DNA of 64,000 bases from Clostridium sp. (GCA_023664325.1 JAMPFS010000010.1:1-64000), one strand, 5' to 3'. Positions 7,579-16,585 are shown, counted from the first letter of the stretch. Program-made: numbers and translations. Notes: a model not told the origin generated them from the letters alone.

Positions 7579-8832
7579 ATGAAATACCATTGCTTAACCG
7601 AGTTAATTGATATTTCGATATTACAGCAGATTCAGGATACTTTTTCTGAATTTACAGGTATGGCGGCATGGATAATTGATGAGGAGGGAAGACCGGTAAC
7701 GAAAGAAAGCGGCTTCTCTGATTTTTGTATGTGCTATATCAGGAAATCAGCGGTTGGCAGCAAAAGGTGTGAGGAATGTAACAGACAGGCAGCGCTTCTC
7801 ACAATGAACGAGGGGAAAGCAGTCGTATTCCAATGTCATGCGGGTTTGGTAGAATTTGCAGTTCCGATTATGGTGGAGGAGAGGTTGATTGGCACGCTGC
7901 TTGGAGGCGGGGTATCTGCCAGGCCTCTCGATATGGAACAGATCCGGGCAAACGCACACGAGCTTGAGGTGGATGAGGAGGAATATGTGGAGGCTGCCAG
8001 TCATATTGCGATAGCGCAGGAAGGTGAAGTGAACCGCGCGGCAGAATTTTTATACAGGCTGGGTGGTATTTTATCAAGTATCGCCTATAAAAGAAATGGT
8101 GACGTAAAAAAGAGCAGGAAGTTAGAGAGGGCAGCGAAGTCTCAGGCAGACTTTGTTATGGATATGAATACGGAATTTCAGAATAATATGAAAGAGTGGA
8201 TTTATTCCGCAAAAGAGGCGTTGGAGTCAAGAGATTTGGCAACGATGGAAGAATCCATCCGGCAGCTTTTGGTGGAAGGGCCGTCACTGCTTTCGAGTTT
8301 GTCGGATACCGTGGCATATGCAAGGATGACAGACGGAAAGATTGTGTTAAATGAGACCATGTATAACATTGAAAAATTGATGGAGTTTGTCTGTTATAAT
8401 GTTGAGGAGCAGTTAGAAGATAAGGCAGTCGTGATTATACGTCAGGTAGACGACAATGTACCATCCAAGCTTTTGGGCGACCAGGGTAAAATCGGACAGG
8501 TTATCAATCGGTTATTGATGAATGCCATTCAACATATGGATGAGGGCATGATTACGATTCATGTATCAAGCGAAACAAGCGGGTATGCAGAGAATTTGAC
8601 GATTCGGATATCGGATACAGGAATTGATATGACTCAGGAAGATTATGAGTATGTCGATCGTTATTTAGAGCATGAGGATATTGAATTTTTGGACGACCAA
8701 GAGGAAGATGACATTGGTCTTTCAATGGTTTCTTTTTTGTTAAAGCAGATGTCAGGAAGCATTGAGGTGGAGCGTATGGAAGAAAAGGGAACCGCATTTG
8801 TGGTTCGGCTGCCGCAGCTTAAGCTTGCATAG
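7579..8832 (+). CDS. PocR-domain sensor with degenerate histidine kinase core
   Basis: A 417-residue soluble protein. Residues about 5-165 match the PocR ligand-binding domain (PAS-like), with the typical Cys pattern CMCYIRKS, CEECNRQAA and QCHAGL and a GTLLGGG turn. The C-terminal half is a HATPase module: N box RLLMNAIQH, G1 box SDTGIDM and a G2-like GLSM. The segment where an H-box should stand reads DMNTEFQNNMKEW, without a histidine, so normal autophosphorylation is doubtful. It precedes the GGDEF-EAL gene by 21 bases and is probably its cotranscribed sensor partner. No membrane segment is seen, so the signal should be cytoplasmic. Confidence 0.82.
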   Translation: MKYHCLTELIDISILQQIQDTFSEFTGMAAWIIDEEGRPVTKESGFSDFCMCYIRKSAVGSKRCEECNRQAALLTMNEGKAVVFQCHAGLVEFAVPIMVEERLIGTLLGGGVSARPLDMEQIRANAHELEVDEEEYVEAASHIAIAQEGEVNRAAEFLYRLGGILSSIAYKRNGDVKKSRKLERAAKSQADFVMDMNTEFQNNMKEWIYSAKEALESRDLATMEESIRQLLVEGPSLLSSLSDTVAYARMTDGKIVLNETMYNIEKLMEFVCYNVEEQLEDKAVVIIRQVDDNVPSKLLGDQGKIGQVINRLLMNAIQHMDEGMITIHVSSETSGYAENLTIRISDTGIDMTQEDYEYVDRYLEHEDIEFLDDQEEDDIGLSMVSFLLKQMSGSIEVERMEEKGTAFVVRLPQLKLA

Positions 8833-8853
8833 TTTCTGACAGGGGGGAAGCGT

Positions 8854-10518
8854 ATGGAATTGGATGTAACACAATATGCAGATGCGATGGATGAATTTTT
8901 AATGAAAATGGAGCATGTTCCGTCACCGGAACACCCTGGCATGGGGGATGCGGTCGCACGGCTTGCCGGATTGCTGCGGATTGGGAAAATGCAGGTAACC
9001 CTTTATGATACAGCAGGGCATGAGAAGTCCGATCAGGGCCATGTGGTTGAGTTTTACCAGGCAGGGGATATAGATGAGGAGCGCCTTTGCGTAAAACGGG
9101 AAATGGTAGAGAATGGTAATGTGATCGTATATAAGGCTTTCCAACGGGCAGGAGATGCTGCATGGACAGATGAGGAGCAGAGTAAAATCAATCTTTTGCT
9201 GTACATGCTTTTTATCTTTAATGGCAGGGTCAGAATGATGCAGATGCTTAGCCATCTGACCTTTCATGACAGGGAATTTGGAACGTACAATATTGCCCAT
9301 TTCATGAAGATGGCGGGGATTTATATCCAAAAGCGGTGTATTGGGAATTTTTCGGCATGTTATTTTAATTTCAGAAAATTATCCCTGATTAATCAAATGA
9401 TTGGCAGGGAATATGGAACCGTGGTGATGCACGAATTTATCAAAGGTCTGGAAAGGCTGTTTGGAGAGGATGAGTTTGTGGCAAGAATCGGTGGAGATAA
9501 TTTTCTGGCGCTGTTTCATACGGACAAGCTGCAACAGGTACAGGATTACCTTGCCGAACAGAGTATCATATATAACAACAAAACCGGAGAGAAGGTTGCG
9601 GTATCCGCTACAGCCGGCTTTTATACCATACCGGAGGATACCAGGCAGCCGACCGAGATTATGGACCGTATCAGTATTACGATTAATATTGCTAAAAATG
9701 TCCGGCATGTACAGTTCCTTTCCTATGATGAACAGTTGATGATGCAGATTAAAAATAAGAAAAATGTCGAGGCAATGTTTTATGATGCGATTGAAAAGGA
9801 AGAATTTGTGGTCTATTACCAGCCGAAGGTCAGCCTGCGGGAATATGTATTGGCAGGCGCAGAGGCATTATGCCGTTGGATGCATGACGGGAAAATGATG
9901 CCACCGGATGGATTTATTCCGATTTTGGAGCAGAGCAAGGCGATCTGCACATTGGATTTTTATATGTTGGAGCATGTGTGCAGGGATATCCGGCAATGGC
10001 TGGATGAGGGCAGGAATGTTGTCAAGGTATCGGTCAATTTGTCAAGGCGTCACATGGGCAATCCGGATCTGCTCCATGATATCCTCGCTATTATCGACAA
10101 GTATGAAGTACCGCATCAATACATAGAAATCGAACTTACGGAAACAGCGACAGATGTTGCTTTTCATGATTTACGAACCATTGTGTTTGGTTTACAGGAG
10201 CAGGGCATCAGCACTGCGGTGGATGATTTTGGGGTAGGTTATTCTTCGCTGAATCTGATTAAGGAGCTGCCGTGGAGTGTGATTAAGATTGATAAGAGTC
10301 TGTTAGAACATCATGAGGGAAACCGTGGGAATTATATTATGTTAAAGCAGCTCATTGCAATGGCGCAGGAACTTGGCATGGAGACCATTGTTGAGGGTGT
10401 CGAAACGGTGGAGCATATCAGGATGCTAAAGGAAAATAACTGCTATATGGCGCAGGGGTTTTATTTTGACAGACCACTGCCACGGGCAGGCTTTATGGAA
10501 AAAATCGGGGTACAGTGA
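8854..10518 (+). CDS. GGDEF(degenerate)-EAL protein, likely c-di-GMP phosphodiesterase
   Basis: A 554-residue soluble protein. An N-terminal ~150-residue region without a recognised domain (possibly GAF-like) is followed by a GGDEF domain (about 155-290) whose active site reads RIGGDNF. The catalytic Glu is Asn, so cyclase activity is unlikely. The EAL domain (about 300-548) keeps the family residues: AEALCRW, VSVNLS, IEIELTET, DDFGVGYSS, VIKIDKS, EGVET and AQGF. It should therefore hydrolyse c-di-GMP, with the dead GGDEF perhaps binding GTP. GGGGGGAAG precedes the ATG. It forms a two-gene unit with the PocR protein and opposes the diguanylate cyclase encoded next door. Confidence 0.88.
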   Translation: MELDVTQYADAMDEFLMKMEHVPSPEHPGMGDAVARLAGLLRIGKMQVTLYDTAGHEKSDQGHVVEFYQAGDIDEERLCVKREMVENGNVIVYKAFQRAGDAAWTDEEQSKINLLLYMLFIFNGRVRMMQMLSHLTFHDREFGTYNIAHFMKMAGIYIQKRCIGNFSACYFNFRKLSLINQMIGREYGTVVMHEFIKGLERLFGEDEFVARIGGDNFLALFHTDKLQQVQDYLAEQSIIYNNKTGEKVAVSATAGFYTIPEDTRQPTEIMDRISITINIAKNVRHVQFLSYDEQLMMQIKNKKNVEAMFYDAIEKEEFVVYYQPKVSLREYVLAGAEALCRWMHDGKMMPPDGFIPILEQSKAICTLDFYMLEHVCRDIRQWLDEGRNVVKVSVNLSRRHMGNPDLLHDILAIIDKYEVPHQYIEIELTETATDVAFHDLRTIVFGLQEQGISTAVDDFGVGYSSLNLIKELPWSVIKIDKSLLEHHEGNRGNYIMLKQLIAMAQELGMETIVEGVETVEHIRMLKENNCYMAQGFYFDRPLPRAGFMEKIGVQ

Positions 10519-10540
10519 AGACTGCATCCCGATTTTTTAT
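10501..10540 (+). terminator. Terminator overlapping the EAL gene stop codon
   Basis: AAAAATCGGG (10501-10510) pairs with CCCGATTTTT (10529-10538) and continues into a T run. The left arm lies inside the last codons of the GGDEF-EAL gene. Confidence 0.75.
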
Positions 10541-10555
10541 GTAAAAAATATCAAT

Positions 10556-10897
10556 TTAAATAACTAATACAGCAACTTTTGATTTCTTGGCATCCCTTAA
10601 GATACTATTCAAAAATTCTGTTATTTCTTTATTGCTCATGTTTTTGGCAAAACCTGATTCGTTAATGGAATCAATTACAATCAAATCAGAATCCTCTGAA
10701 TTGACAAATTCTTTGGCGGCAAGTAAAGCATCCCCGGAATCACATTCCACAACCCTGAGATAATTGTGAATGATATCATACGCTTTTGCCTGCGTTTTGG
10801 TGTATGCATTTCCACCGTCAAGATACATAATGTTGGCTCCGATTATTTCCTTCTGCAAAGATGAAATAACCAGAAAAGCTAATTGTCTGCTGTTCAT
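10556..10897 (-). CDS. Small RecA-like NTPase-fold protein
   Basis: A 113-residue protein on the minus strand behind AAGGAGAAATAAGT. The order of elements resembles the core of RecA: IMYLDGGNAYTKTQA, then YLRVVECDSGDALLAAKEFV, then a Walker B-like SDLIVIDSINE, then an edge strand KSKVAVLVI at the very end. A clear Walker A is missing, so it is either a trimmed RecA-fold regulator or a remnant of a larger ATPase. It ends in a clean stop and looks intact. Low GC compared with its neighbours hints at separate origin. Function unknown. Confidence 0.55.
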   Translation of the reverse strand: MNSRQLAFLVISSLQKEIIGANIMYLDGGNAYTKTQAKAYDIIHNYLRVVECDSGDALLAAKEFVNSEDSDLIVIDSINESGFAKNMSNKEITEFLNSILRDAKKSKVAVLVI

Positions 10898-11172
10898 ACT
10901 TATTTCTCCTTTATGTTAAAATTTACCTCTTTATAATACTCCCGGTTTTCAAAATCGTCAATAGAGTGTAAACGATAATTCTTAGAAAATAAAAGGGAAA
11001 AAGGTAGAATTTTGTAATTAGAGAACGCCAGGCACAGGACGAAATGTAGAATTTTATCAAAAAAGATTGTGAAATATGTACAAAGGCTATATGGCATGGT
11101 GCGTGCGGCAGTTTTGGAACCTGTTTGCGGAAAATCTGCCTCTTGCTTTTTTATAGAAAGTAGGATAAAATA

Positions 11173-11220
11173 ACACAAGATGTTGTGCCGGAAATGGAAT
11201 TCCGGCACTGTATTTATGTA
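11173..11220 (+). promoter_or_regulatory. Candidate NrdR box pair upstream of nrdD
   Basis: ACACAAGATGTTGTGC (11173-11188) matches 13 of 16 positions of the NrdR-box consensus as I recall it. Exactly 32 bases further, GCACTGTATTTATGTA (11205-11220) is a weaker copy. NrdR boxes usually occur in pairs about three helical turns apart upstream of ribonucleotide reductase genes. The CCGG-flanked palindrome between them (11188-11205) may be incidental. The rest of the 426-base gap (10898-11323) shows no gene. Confidence 0.5.
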
Positions 11221-11323
11221 ATGGAGTGTCGGGGAACTGGACAGTTGAGTGTGGGTAGAGAACATTGTGGCATTTCATCATGGATGCCGACTGTGAAGAC
11301 AAAAGTAAAAATGGAGGAGTATC

Positions 11324-13486
11324 ATGAGAATCATTAAGCGTAGCGGATCGGAAGAAGCATTTGATATTACGAAAATTGTTGCCGCTGTAGAAAAAGCAAA
11401 TAAAGAAGTAGTAGAAACAGACCGTCTGACTGCCGAGCAGGTTAAGGAAATTGCAAAAAAGGTTGCGCTCACCTGTGGAAGCATGAACCGCGCATTCAGT
11501 GTAGAGGAAATCCAGGATCTTGTGGAGAATGAGATTATGGATACCGAGGCTTTTGAGGTAGCAAGAAAATATATCACATACCGTTATAAGAGAGCGCTGG
11601 TACGAAAAGCCAATTCAACAGACGAACAGATTTTAAGCCTGATTGAGTGTAATAATGAAGAGGCAAAGCAGGAAAATTCCAATAAGAACCCAATTGTCAA
11701 CAGCGTACAGCGCGACTATATGGCGGGTGAAGTCAGCAAGGATATCACAAAGCGCTTTTTGCTGCCGGAGAGGATTGTAAAGGCTCATGAGGAGGGGATT
11801 ATCCATTTTCATGATTCGGACTATTTTGCGCAGCATATGCATAACTGCTGTCTGGTAAACTTAGAGGATATGCTGCAAAACGGCACGGTTATCAGCGAAA
11901 CCATGATTGACAGGCCAAAAAGTTTTTCCACCGCATGTAATATTGCAACCCAGAGTATTGCGCAGATTGCAAGTTCCCAGTATGGCGGGCAGAGTATTAC
12001 GTTATCACATTTGGCGCCATTTGTGGATGTGAGCCGCCGGAAATATGTGAGGATGGTAACGGAGGAATTTGAATCAGCCGGAATTGAGGCGGATGAACAG
12101 CAGATTGCAAACGTGGCAGAACAGCGTGTCCGGGAAGAGATTAAGCGTGGCGTGCAGATGATCCAGTATCAGGTCATTACATTGATGACAACCAATGGGC
12201 AGGCGCCATTTGTCACGGTATTCATGTATTTAGATGAGGTTCCCGAGGGACGTACGAGGGATGATCTGGCACTGGTGATTGAGGAAATGCTGAAACAGAG
12301 GATTTTAGGCGTTAAGAATGAAAAGGGCGTGTACATAACGCCTGCATTTCCAAAGCTAATTTATGTGTTGGAGGAAGACAATGTACATGAAGGATCCAAA
12401 TACTGGGAACTCACGAAGCTTGCTGCAGCCTGCACTGCAAAACGCATGGTTCCGGATTATATTTCAGAGAAGGTGATGAAGGAGTTAAAACAGGGTTATT
12501 GTTATCCTTGTATGGGCTGCCGTTCCTTCCTTACGGTTTACCATGATGAGAAGAAAGAACCGAAGTTCTATGGGCGGTTTAACCAGGGTGTGGTAACATT
12601 GAACCTGGTAGATGTGGCATGTTCTTCAGAAGGGGATATAGACAGTTTCTGGGATATTTTAGATGAGCGGTTGGAGCTTTGCTACGAAGCGCTCATGTGC
12701 AGGCATAACCGTTTGAAGGGAACGCCTTCTGATGTGGCGCCGATTTTATGGCAGTATGGAGCGTTAGGACGTCTCAAGAAGGGAGAAACGATTGATAAAT
12801 TGTTATATAATGGTTATTCTACGATTTCATTAGGCTATGCCGGTCTTTGTGAGTGTACCCGTTATATGACAGGTCTTTCCCATACACAGCCGGAGGCAAC
12901 CCCATTTGCCATTGAGGTGATGGAGCGGTTGAATGCTGCCTGTGCAAAATGGAAAGCTGCTACCAACATTGATTTCAGTATTTATGGAACACCGCTTGAA
13001 TCAACGACCTATAAGTTTGCAAAAGCATTACAGAAGCGTTTTGGCATTATCGAGGGTGTGACGGATAAAAATTATATTACAAACAGTTACCATGTGCATG
13101 TAACAGAGCCAATAGATGCCTTCGACAAGCTTACCTTTGAAGCGAAATTCCAGGAGCTTTCACCAGGCGGCGCCGTAAGTTATGTTGAGGTTCCGAATAT
13201 GCAGAATAATATTGATGCGGTGCTTGCCGTTATGCAGCATATATACGAGAATATTATGTATGCAGAGCTGAATACAAAGAGTGACTACTGCCAGAAGTGC
13301 GGGTATGATGGAGAAATCCAGATTGCCGAGAACGAGGAAGGAAAATTGATTTGGAGATGCCCAAACTGCCATAATATGGATCAGGATACCATGAATGTGG
13401 CAAGGCGCACTTGTGGATATATCGGAACCCAGTTCTGGAATCAGGGGCGGACACAGGAAATACAGGAAAGAGTTCTGCATTTATAG
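11324..13486 (+). CDS. nrdD: Anaerobic ribonucleoside-triphosphate reductase, class III
   Basis: A 720-residue glycyl-radical enzyme that makes dNTPs without oxygen. Residues 1-95 form the ATP-cone allosteric domain (MRIIKRSGSEEAFDITKI). The catalytic barrel follows, with the HDSDYF and CCLVNLEDML segments. Near the C-terminus two CxxC pairs (CQKCG and CPNC) form the zinc site, and RTCGYIG at about 695-701 is the glycyl radical motif. It needs the radical-SAM activase NrdG; no nrdG follows here, and a strong terminator closes the gene 38 bases after the stop. The GGAGGAG site before ATG supports this start. Confidence 0.96.
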   Translation: MRIIKRSGSEEAFDITKIVAAVEKANKEVVETDRLTAEQVKEIAKKVALTCGSMNRAFSVEEIQDLVENEIMDTEAFEVARKYITYRYKRALVRKANSTDEQILSLIECNNEEAKQENSNKNPIVNSVQRDYMAGEVSKDITKRFLLPERIVKAHEEGIIHFHDSDYFAQHMHNCCLVNLEDMLQNGTVISETMIDRPKSFSTACNIATQSIAQIASSQYGGQSITLSHLAPFVDVSRRKYVRMVTEEFESAGIEADEQQIANVAEQRVREEIKRGVQMIQYQVITLMTTNGQAPFVTVFMYLDEVPEGRTRDDLALVIEEMLKQRILGVKNEKGVYITPAFPKLIYVLEEDNVHEGSKYWELTKLAAACTAKRMVPDYISEKVMKELKQGYCYPCMGCRSFLTVYHDEKKEPKFYGRFNQGVVTLNLVDVACSSEGDIDSFWDILDERLELCYEALMCRHNRLKGTPSDVAPILWQYGALGRLKKGETIDKLLYNGYSTISLGYAGLCECTRYMTGLSHTQPEATPFAIEVMERLNAACAKWKAATNIDFSIYGTPLESTTYKFAKALQKRFGIIEGVTDKNYITNSYHVHVTEPIDAFDKLTFEAKFQELSPGGAVSYVEVPNMQNNIDAVLAVMQHIYENIMYAELNTKSDYCQKCGYDGEIQIAENEEGKLIWRCPNCHNMDQDTMNVARRTCGYIGTQFWNQGRTQEIQERVLHL

Positions 13487-13523
13487 GCAGGGATTATCAG
13501 ATTTTGATGTTTCACACAAATAC

Positions 13524-13563
13524 AAAACGGTTAGATATTGGGGAACCAATATCTAACCGTTTT
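13524..13563. terminator. Strong terminator between nrdD and csp
   Basis: A perfect 18-bp stem (13524-13541 with 13546-13563) and a 4-nt loop end in TTTT. It serves nrdD and, because A runs flank the other side, probably also the convergent cold-shock gene. Confidence 0.9.
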
Positions 13564-13599
13564 GTTCAATAATCAATTATTTATCGAACTGGAATGTAG

Positions 13600-13806
13600 T
13601 TAAGCTGTTGCTGTTACATTGACTGCCTGAGCGCCTTTAGCACCCTGCTCAATATCGAATGTTACAGCCTGCCCTTCTTCCAAGGTCTTGAAGCCTTCTG
13701 CAACAATACCAGAAAAATGTACGAATACATCCTCGCCTGTTTCGCTGTTAGTGATGAAGCCAAATCCCTTAGTTGAGTTAAACCATTTTACTGTACCTTT
13801 GTTCAT
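13600..13806 (-). CDS. csp: Cold-shock protein (CspA family)
   Basis: A 68-residue single-domain RNA/ssDNA chaperone. The RNP1 motif KGFGFIT is at residues 13-19 and the RNP2-type DVFVHF at 26-31. Size and sequence are typical of bacterial Csp proteins. AAGGAGG lies 7 bases before the ATG. Transcription from the promoter at 13893-13921 would leave a leader of about 80 nt, in keeping with thermosensing cold-shock leaders. It has its own promoter and terminator, so it is monocistronic. Confidence 0.95.
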   Translation of the reverse strand: MNKGTVKWFNSTKGFGFITNSETGEDVFVHFSGIVAEGFKTLEEGQAVTFDIEQGAKGAQAVNVTATA

Positions 13807-13892
13807 AAAAGTACCTCCTTATTTTAGTCGTATCATAGAGGCAATGTGAATACCAAAACATAGCGAGCAGTGTTGGCATCAGTAACACTTTA

Positions 13893-13921
13893 TTAATACA
13901 TGACTAGTTTATCATTGTTAA
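13893..13921 (-). promoter_or_regulatory. csp promoter
   Basis: On the minus strand TTAACA (13916-13921) and TATTAA (13893-13898) are spaced 17 bp. The predicted start lies about 80 bases before the csp ATG. This accounts for the left part of the 319-base divergent gap 13807-14125. Confidence 0.6.
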
Positions 13922-14016
13922 AATGAGAAGTCAATGAAATTTGGCAAAAAACTGTAAAAAAGCATGTATGGACAAAAAGATAAGAAAGTATTCATATGAT
14001 TCTGCCCGAAATTTGA

Positions 14017-14045
14017 TTGAAGAGGATCAAAATATATTGTATAAT
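14017..14045 (+). promoter_or_regulatory. Promoter of the GH25 lipoprotein gene
   Basis: TTGAAG (14017-14022) and TATAAT (14040-14045) are separated by exactly 17 bp. The promoter is divergent from the csp promoter and about 80 bases before the ATG at 14126. Confidence 0.65.
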
Positions 14046-14125
14046 AAAAATGCCTGTGGGCTATGATATACGAAGAAGCGTGCAAGTCTGTATTTATGAA
14101 GATATAATAGATTGGAGACAAACAA

Positions 14126-15055
14126 ATGAGAAAATATATTACATTTACCGGATTACTGATTTATATGGTATTTATGATGACAGGATGCCAGAGGGATTAT
14201 TATGGCAAGGGTATGGAGTTTGCGATCAGCACATCTGCATTTCCGGGATACAGCAATGACGTGATTCGCGCATTGAGCGCAGATAATTATGAGCGTTTTT
14301 TGCATGCCAGCTACATTGTCGTGACAGATAAGTTTGGGGAGATACAGAAGGTGAAGATTAGCGCCAATATTAACCGGCATGCATGGGATTTTTCAAATTT
14401 GGACACCAGTGAGGATTTTAAGAAATATATTGCAGAGGATGGAAGTGTCAGCAAGGTTGGAATTGATGTATCGGAACATCAGGGAGCCATTAACTGGGAA
14501 CGGGCATCAGGAGCCATTGATTTTGCAATCATCCGACTTGGGTACCGGGGATACGGAAGCGAAGGCGGTATCGCATTAGATGGGTATTATACGGCAAATA
14601 TGCAGGGAGCTGTGGAAAATGGAGTGCCGGTTGGAATCTATTTCTATTCGCAGGCAACCAGTTATGAGGAAGGCGTTGAGGAGGCGAATTTTGTACTGCA
14701 AAATATGGGCTCATATGCCCTGTCATATCCGATTGTGTTAGACAGGGAGGATCCGATGGTTGAAGAGGCAAGAACCAATGATTTATCGGTCGAGCAGCAC
14801 ACGCAGGCATCTCTTGGTTTTCTGGAAACCATCCGGGCAGCGGGATATCAGGCGATGATGTATACGAACCGCATGTACTATGCGTTATATTTGAATATCG
14901 AGTCGATTTACCAGTATCCGATCTGGTATGCGCAATATGCAGATGAACCGGATTGGCCGTATGAATTTCATATCTGGCAGTATACAGAAAACGGAGAGGT
15001 GCCGGGAATTTCCGGGTCGGTGGATCTCAATATTCAGATGAAAGCAATCGAATAA
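14126..15055 (+). CDS. GH25 (lysozyme-type) muramidase lipoprotein
   Basis: A 309-residue surface lipoprotein. The signal peptide ends in the lipobox MTGC, with Cys21 as the lipidated residue. A spacer domain (about 22-105) is followed by a GH25 fold (about 110-308). GIDVSEHQG carries the catalytic Asp (114), and YPIVLDREDP carries the DxE pair (206/208). The end reads HIWQYT and SVDLN, also typical of GH25. It should cleave the MurNAc-GlcNAc bond in peptidoglycan while tethered to the membrane, so a housekeeping remodelling role is likelier than a phage lysin. Monocistronic, ending against hydG. Confidence 0.92.
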   Translation: MRKYITFTGLLIYMVFMMTGCQRDYYGKGMEFAISTSAFPGYSNDVIRALSADNYERFLHASYIVVTDKFGEIQKVKISANINRHAWDFSNLDTSEDFKKYIAEDGSVSKVGIDVSEHQGAINWERASGAIDFAIIRLGYRGYGSEGGIALDGYYTANMQGAVENGVPVGIYFYSQATSYEEGVEEANFVLQNMGSYALSYPIVLDREDPMVEEARTNDLSVEQHTQASLGFLETIRAAGYQAMMYTNRMYYALYLNIESIYQYPIWYAQYADEPDWPYEFHIWQYTENGEVPGISGSVDLNIQMKAIE

Positions 15056-15061
15056 GAAAAA

Positions 15062-15117
15062 CCGACCGGCTTGCGGGAAACCGTTAAAAACGGAAATCCC
15101 GCTTGCCGGAGTGGATA
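15062..15117 (-). terminator. Terminator overlapping the hydG stop
   Basis: On the minus strand CCGGC-AA-GCGGGA pairs with TCCCGC-AA-GCCGG across an inner CCG/CGG stem, followed by a TCGGTTTTTC tail. The hairpin includes the hydG stop codon and lies in the gap shared with the convergent GH25 gene. Confidence 0.65.
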
Positions 15118-16502
15118 TCATTCAGGTGATCCATCACAATTCCCCGCACCTTTTCATTTGGAATATTTTTAAGTTCTTTTTCAATCAGTTTCATGCCGAG
15201 TTCGGCTGTTTCCTTGCAGGCATAATCTTCCAGATATTCTTTGAGTGTCAATAACGCATTTGGCAGACAGCAGTTTTGAATCTGCCCGCTTTTGCATAGA
15301 CTCATAAAACGGTCACCGGTACGGCCTTCCCGATAGCAGGCAGTACAAAAACTTGGAATATAATCCATTTCCATCAGCCATCTTACGACCTCGTCCAGAG
15401 TGCGGTTGTCATTGACGTCAAATTGTGAAGAGTCTTCATCTTCCGGTTCCGGCTCATAGTAGCCGCCAACGGAGGTTTTAGAACCACCGCTGATCTGGGA
15501 GATTCCCAGGTGGAGTACCCGCTCGCGGCATGCCTTGCTCTCGCGCGTGGAGACGATCATTCCGGTATACGGAACCGCAATCCGGATACATGCCACAATT
15601 TTGGCAAACGTATCATCATCAATGCCGTTATCGAAATCATCCGGATTGATATCATCCGCCCGGCGCACTCTCGGCACACTGATTGTGTGCGGACCTACAC
15701 CGTGAACCGCTTCGAGGTGTTCGGCATGCATTAAAATCCCGGCAAATTCATAGCGGTAAAGTTCCAGTCCAAATAATACCCCGAGCCCTACATCATCAAT
15801 GCCGCCTTCCATTGCACGGTCCATTGCCTCTGTATGATAGGCATAGTCGTGTTTGGGACCTGTCGGGTGAAGGCGTTCATAGCCTTCTTTATGGTAGGTT
15901 TCCTGAAACAGAATATAGGTGCCGATGCCGGCATCTTTGAGTTTTCGGTAATTTTCTACTGTTGTGGCGGCAATATTGACGTTGACACGGCGGATATCGC
16001 CATTTTTATGATGAACGGAATAAATGGTCTTGATACATTCCAGGATATATTCAATCGGGTTGTTGACCGGATCTTCCCCCGCTTCAATGGCAAGGCGCTT
16101 ATGTCCCATATCCTGCAGCGCAATGACTTCCCTGCGTATATCCTCCTGTGTCAGTTTTTTACGGGGAATGTGTTTGTTTTTTAAGTGATATGGGCAGTAA
16201 AGACACCCGTTTACGCAGTAATTTGACAGATAAAGGGGGGCAAACATTACAATACGGTTGCCATAAAAATCCTTCTTGATCTGTTCGGCAAGGGCATAGA
16301 TTTCCTGGTTCAAATCTTCCTCCTCGCAGACAAGCAGCACAGAGGCTTCCCGGTGGGTAATGCCTTTGCGTTCCTTTGCCTTTTCTAATATGTTACAGAT
16401 TAATTCCCGGTCATGTTTGTGGGCATCACTGTAAGCCAGGGTGTCTGATATTTCTTCGTGGTTGATAAACTCTTCTGCTTTTAATGAACTTGGATTATAC
16501 AT
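15084..16502 (-). CDS. hydG: [FeFe]-hydrogenase H-cluster radical SAM maturase HydG
   Basis: A 472-residue radical SAM tyrosine lyase that supplies CO and CN ligands to the H-cluster of [FeFe]-hydrogenase. The SAM cluster motif is CVNGCLYC (CX3CX2C) in the N-terminal third. The C-terminal HydG-specific cluster region has SFCTACYREGRTGDRFM with CKSGQIQNCC after it, which separates it from ThiH. The ATG at 16502 follows AGAGGAAAAG; the frame extends upstream but the family begins here. A good internal promoter (16548-16576) stands between hydE and hydG. hydF and the hydrogenase itself are not in the window. Confidence 0.95.
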   Translation of the reverse strand: MYNPSSLKAEEFINHEEISDTLAYSDAHKHDRELICNILEKAKERKGITHREASVLLVCEEEDLNQEIYALAEQIKKDFYGNRIVMFAPLYLSNYCVNGCLYCPYHLKNKHIPRKKLTQEDIRREVIALQDMGHKRLAIEAGEDPVNNPIEYILECIKTIYSVHHKNGDIRRVNVNIAATTVENYRKLKDAGIGTYILFQETYHKEGYERLHPTGPKHDYAYHTEAMDRAMEGGIDDVGLGVLFGLELYRYEFAGILMHAEHLEAVHGVGPHTISVPRVRRADDINPDDFDNGIDDDTFAKIVACIRIAVPYTGMIVSTRESKACRERVLHLGISQISGGSKTSVGGYYEPEPEDEDSSQFDVNDNRTLDEVVRWLMEMDYIPSFCTACYREGRTGDRFMSLCKSGQIQNCCLPNALLTLKEYLEDYACKETAELGMKLIEKELKNIPNEKVRGIVMDHLNDIHSGKRDFRF

Positions 16503-16547
16503 ATCTTTTCCTCTTTTCCTACTGTGTTGTATATTTGATATAGTTCT

Positions 16548-16576
16548 ATTATAGGACAGAAAACGGATGAATGCAA
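16548..16576 (-). promoter_or_regulatory. hydG promoter
   Basis: On the minus strand TTGCAT (16571-16576) and TATAAT (16548-16553) are 17 bp apart, in the 83-base gap between hydE and hydG. hydG may thus be expressed separately from lysA-plsC-hydE. Confidence 0.7.
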
Positions 16577-16585
16577 TGCGCACAG

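Noticed and set aside
10900..11265. Minus-strand ORF upstream of nrdD
   Set aside because: No ribosome site, no recognisable domain, and it covers the candidate NrdR boxes. Treated as noncoding.
14126..15055. Phage endolysin reading of the GH25 gene
   Set aside because: It has a lipobox, its own promoter and no phage genes around it. A chromosomal surface muramidase is likelier.
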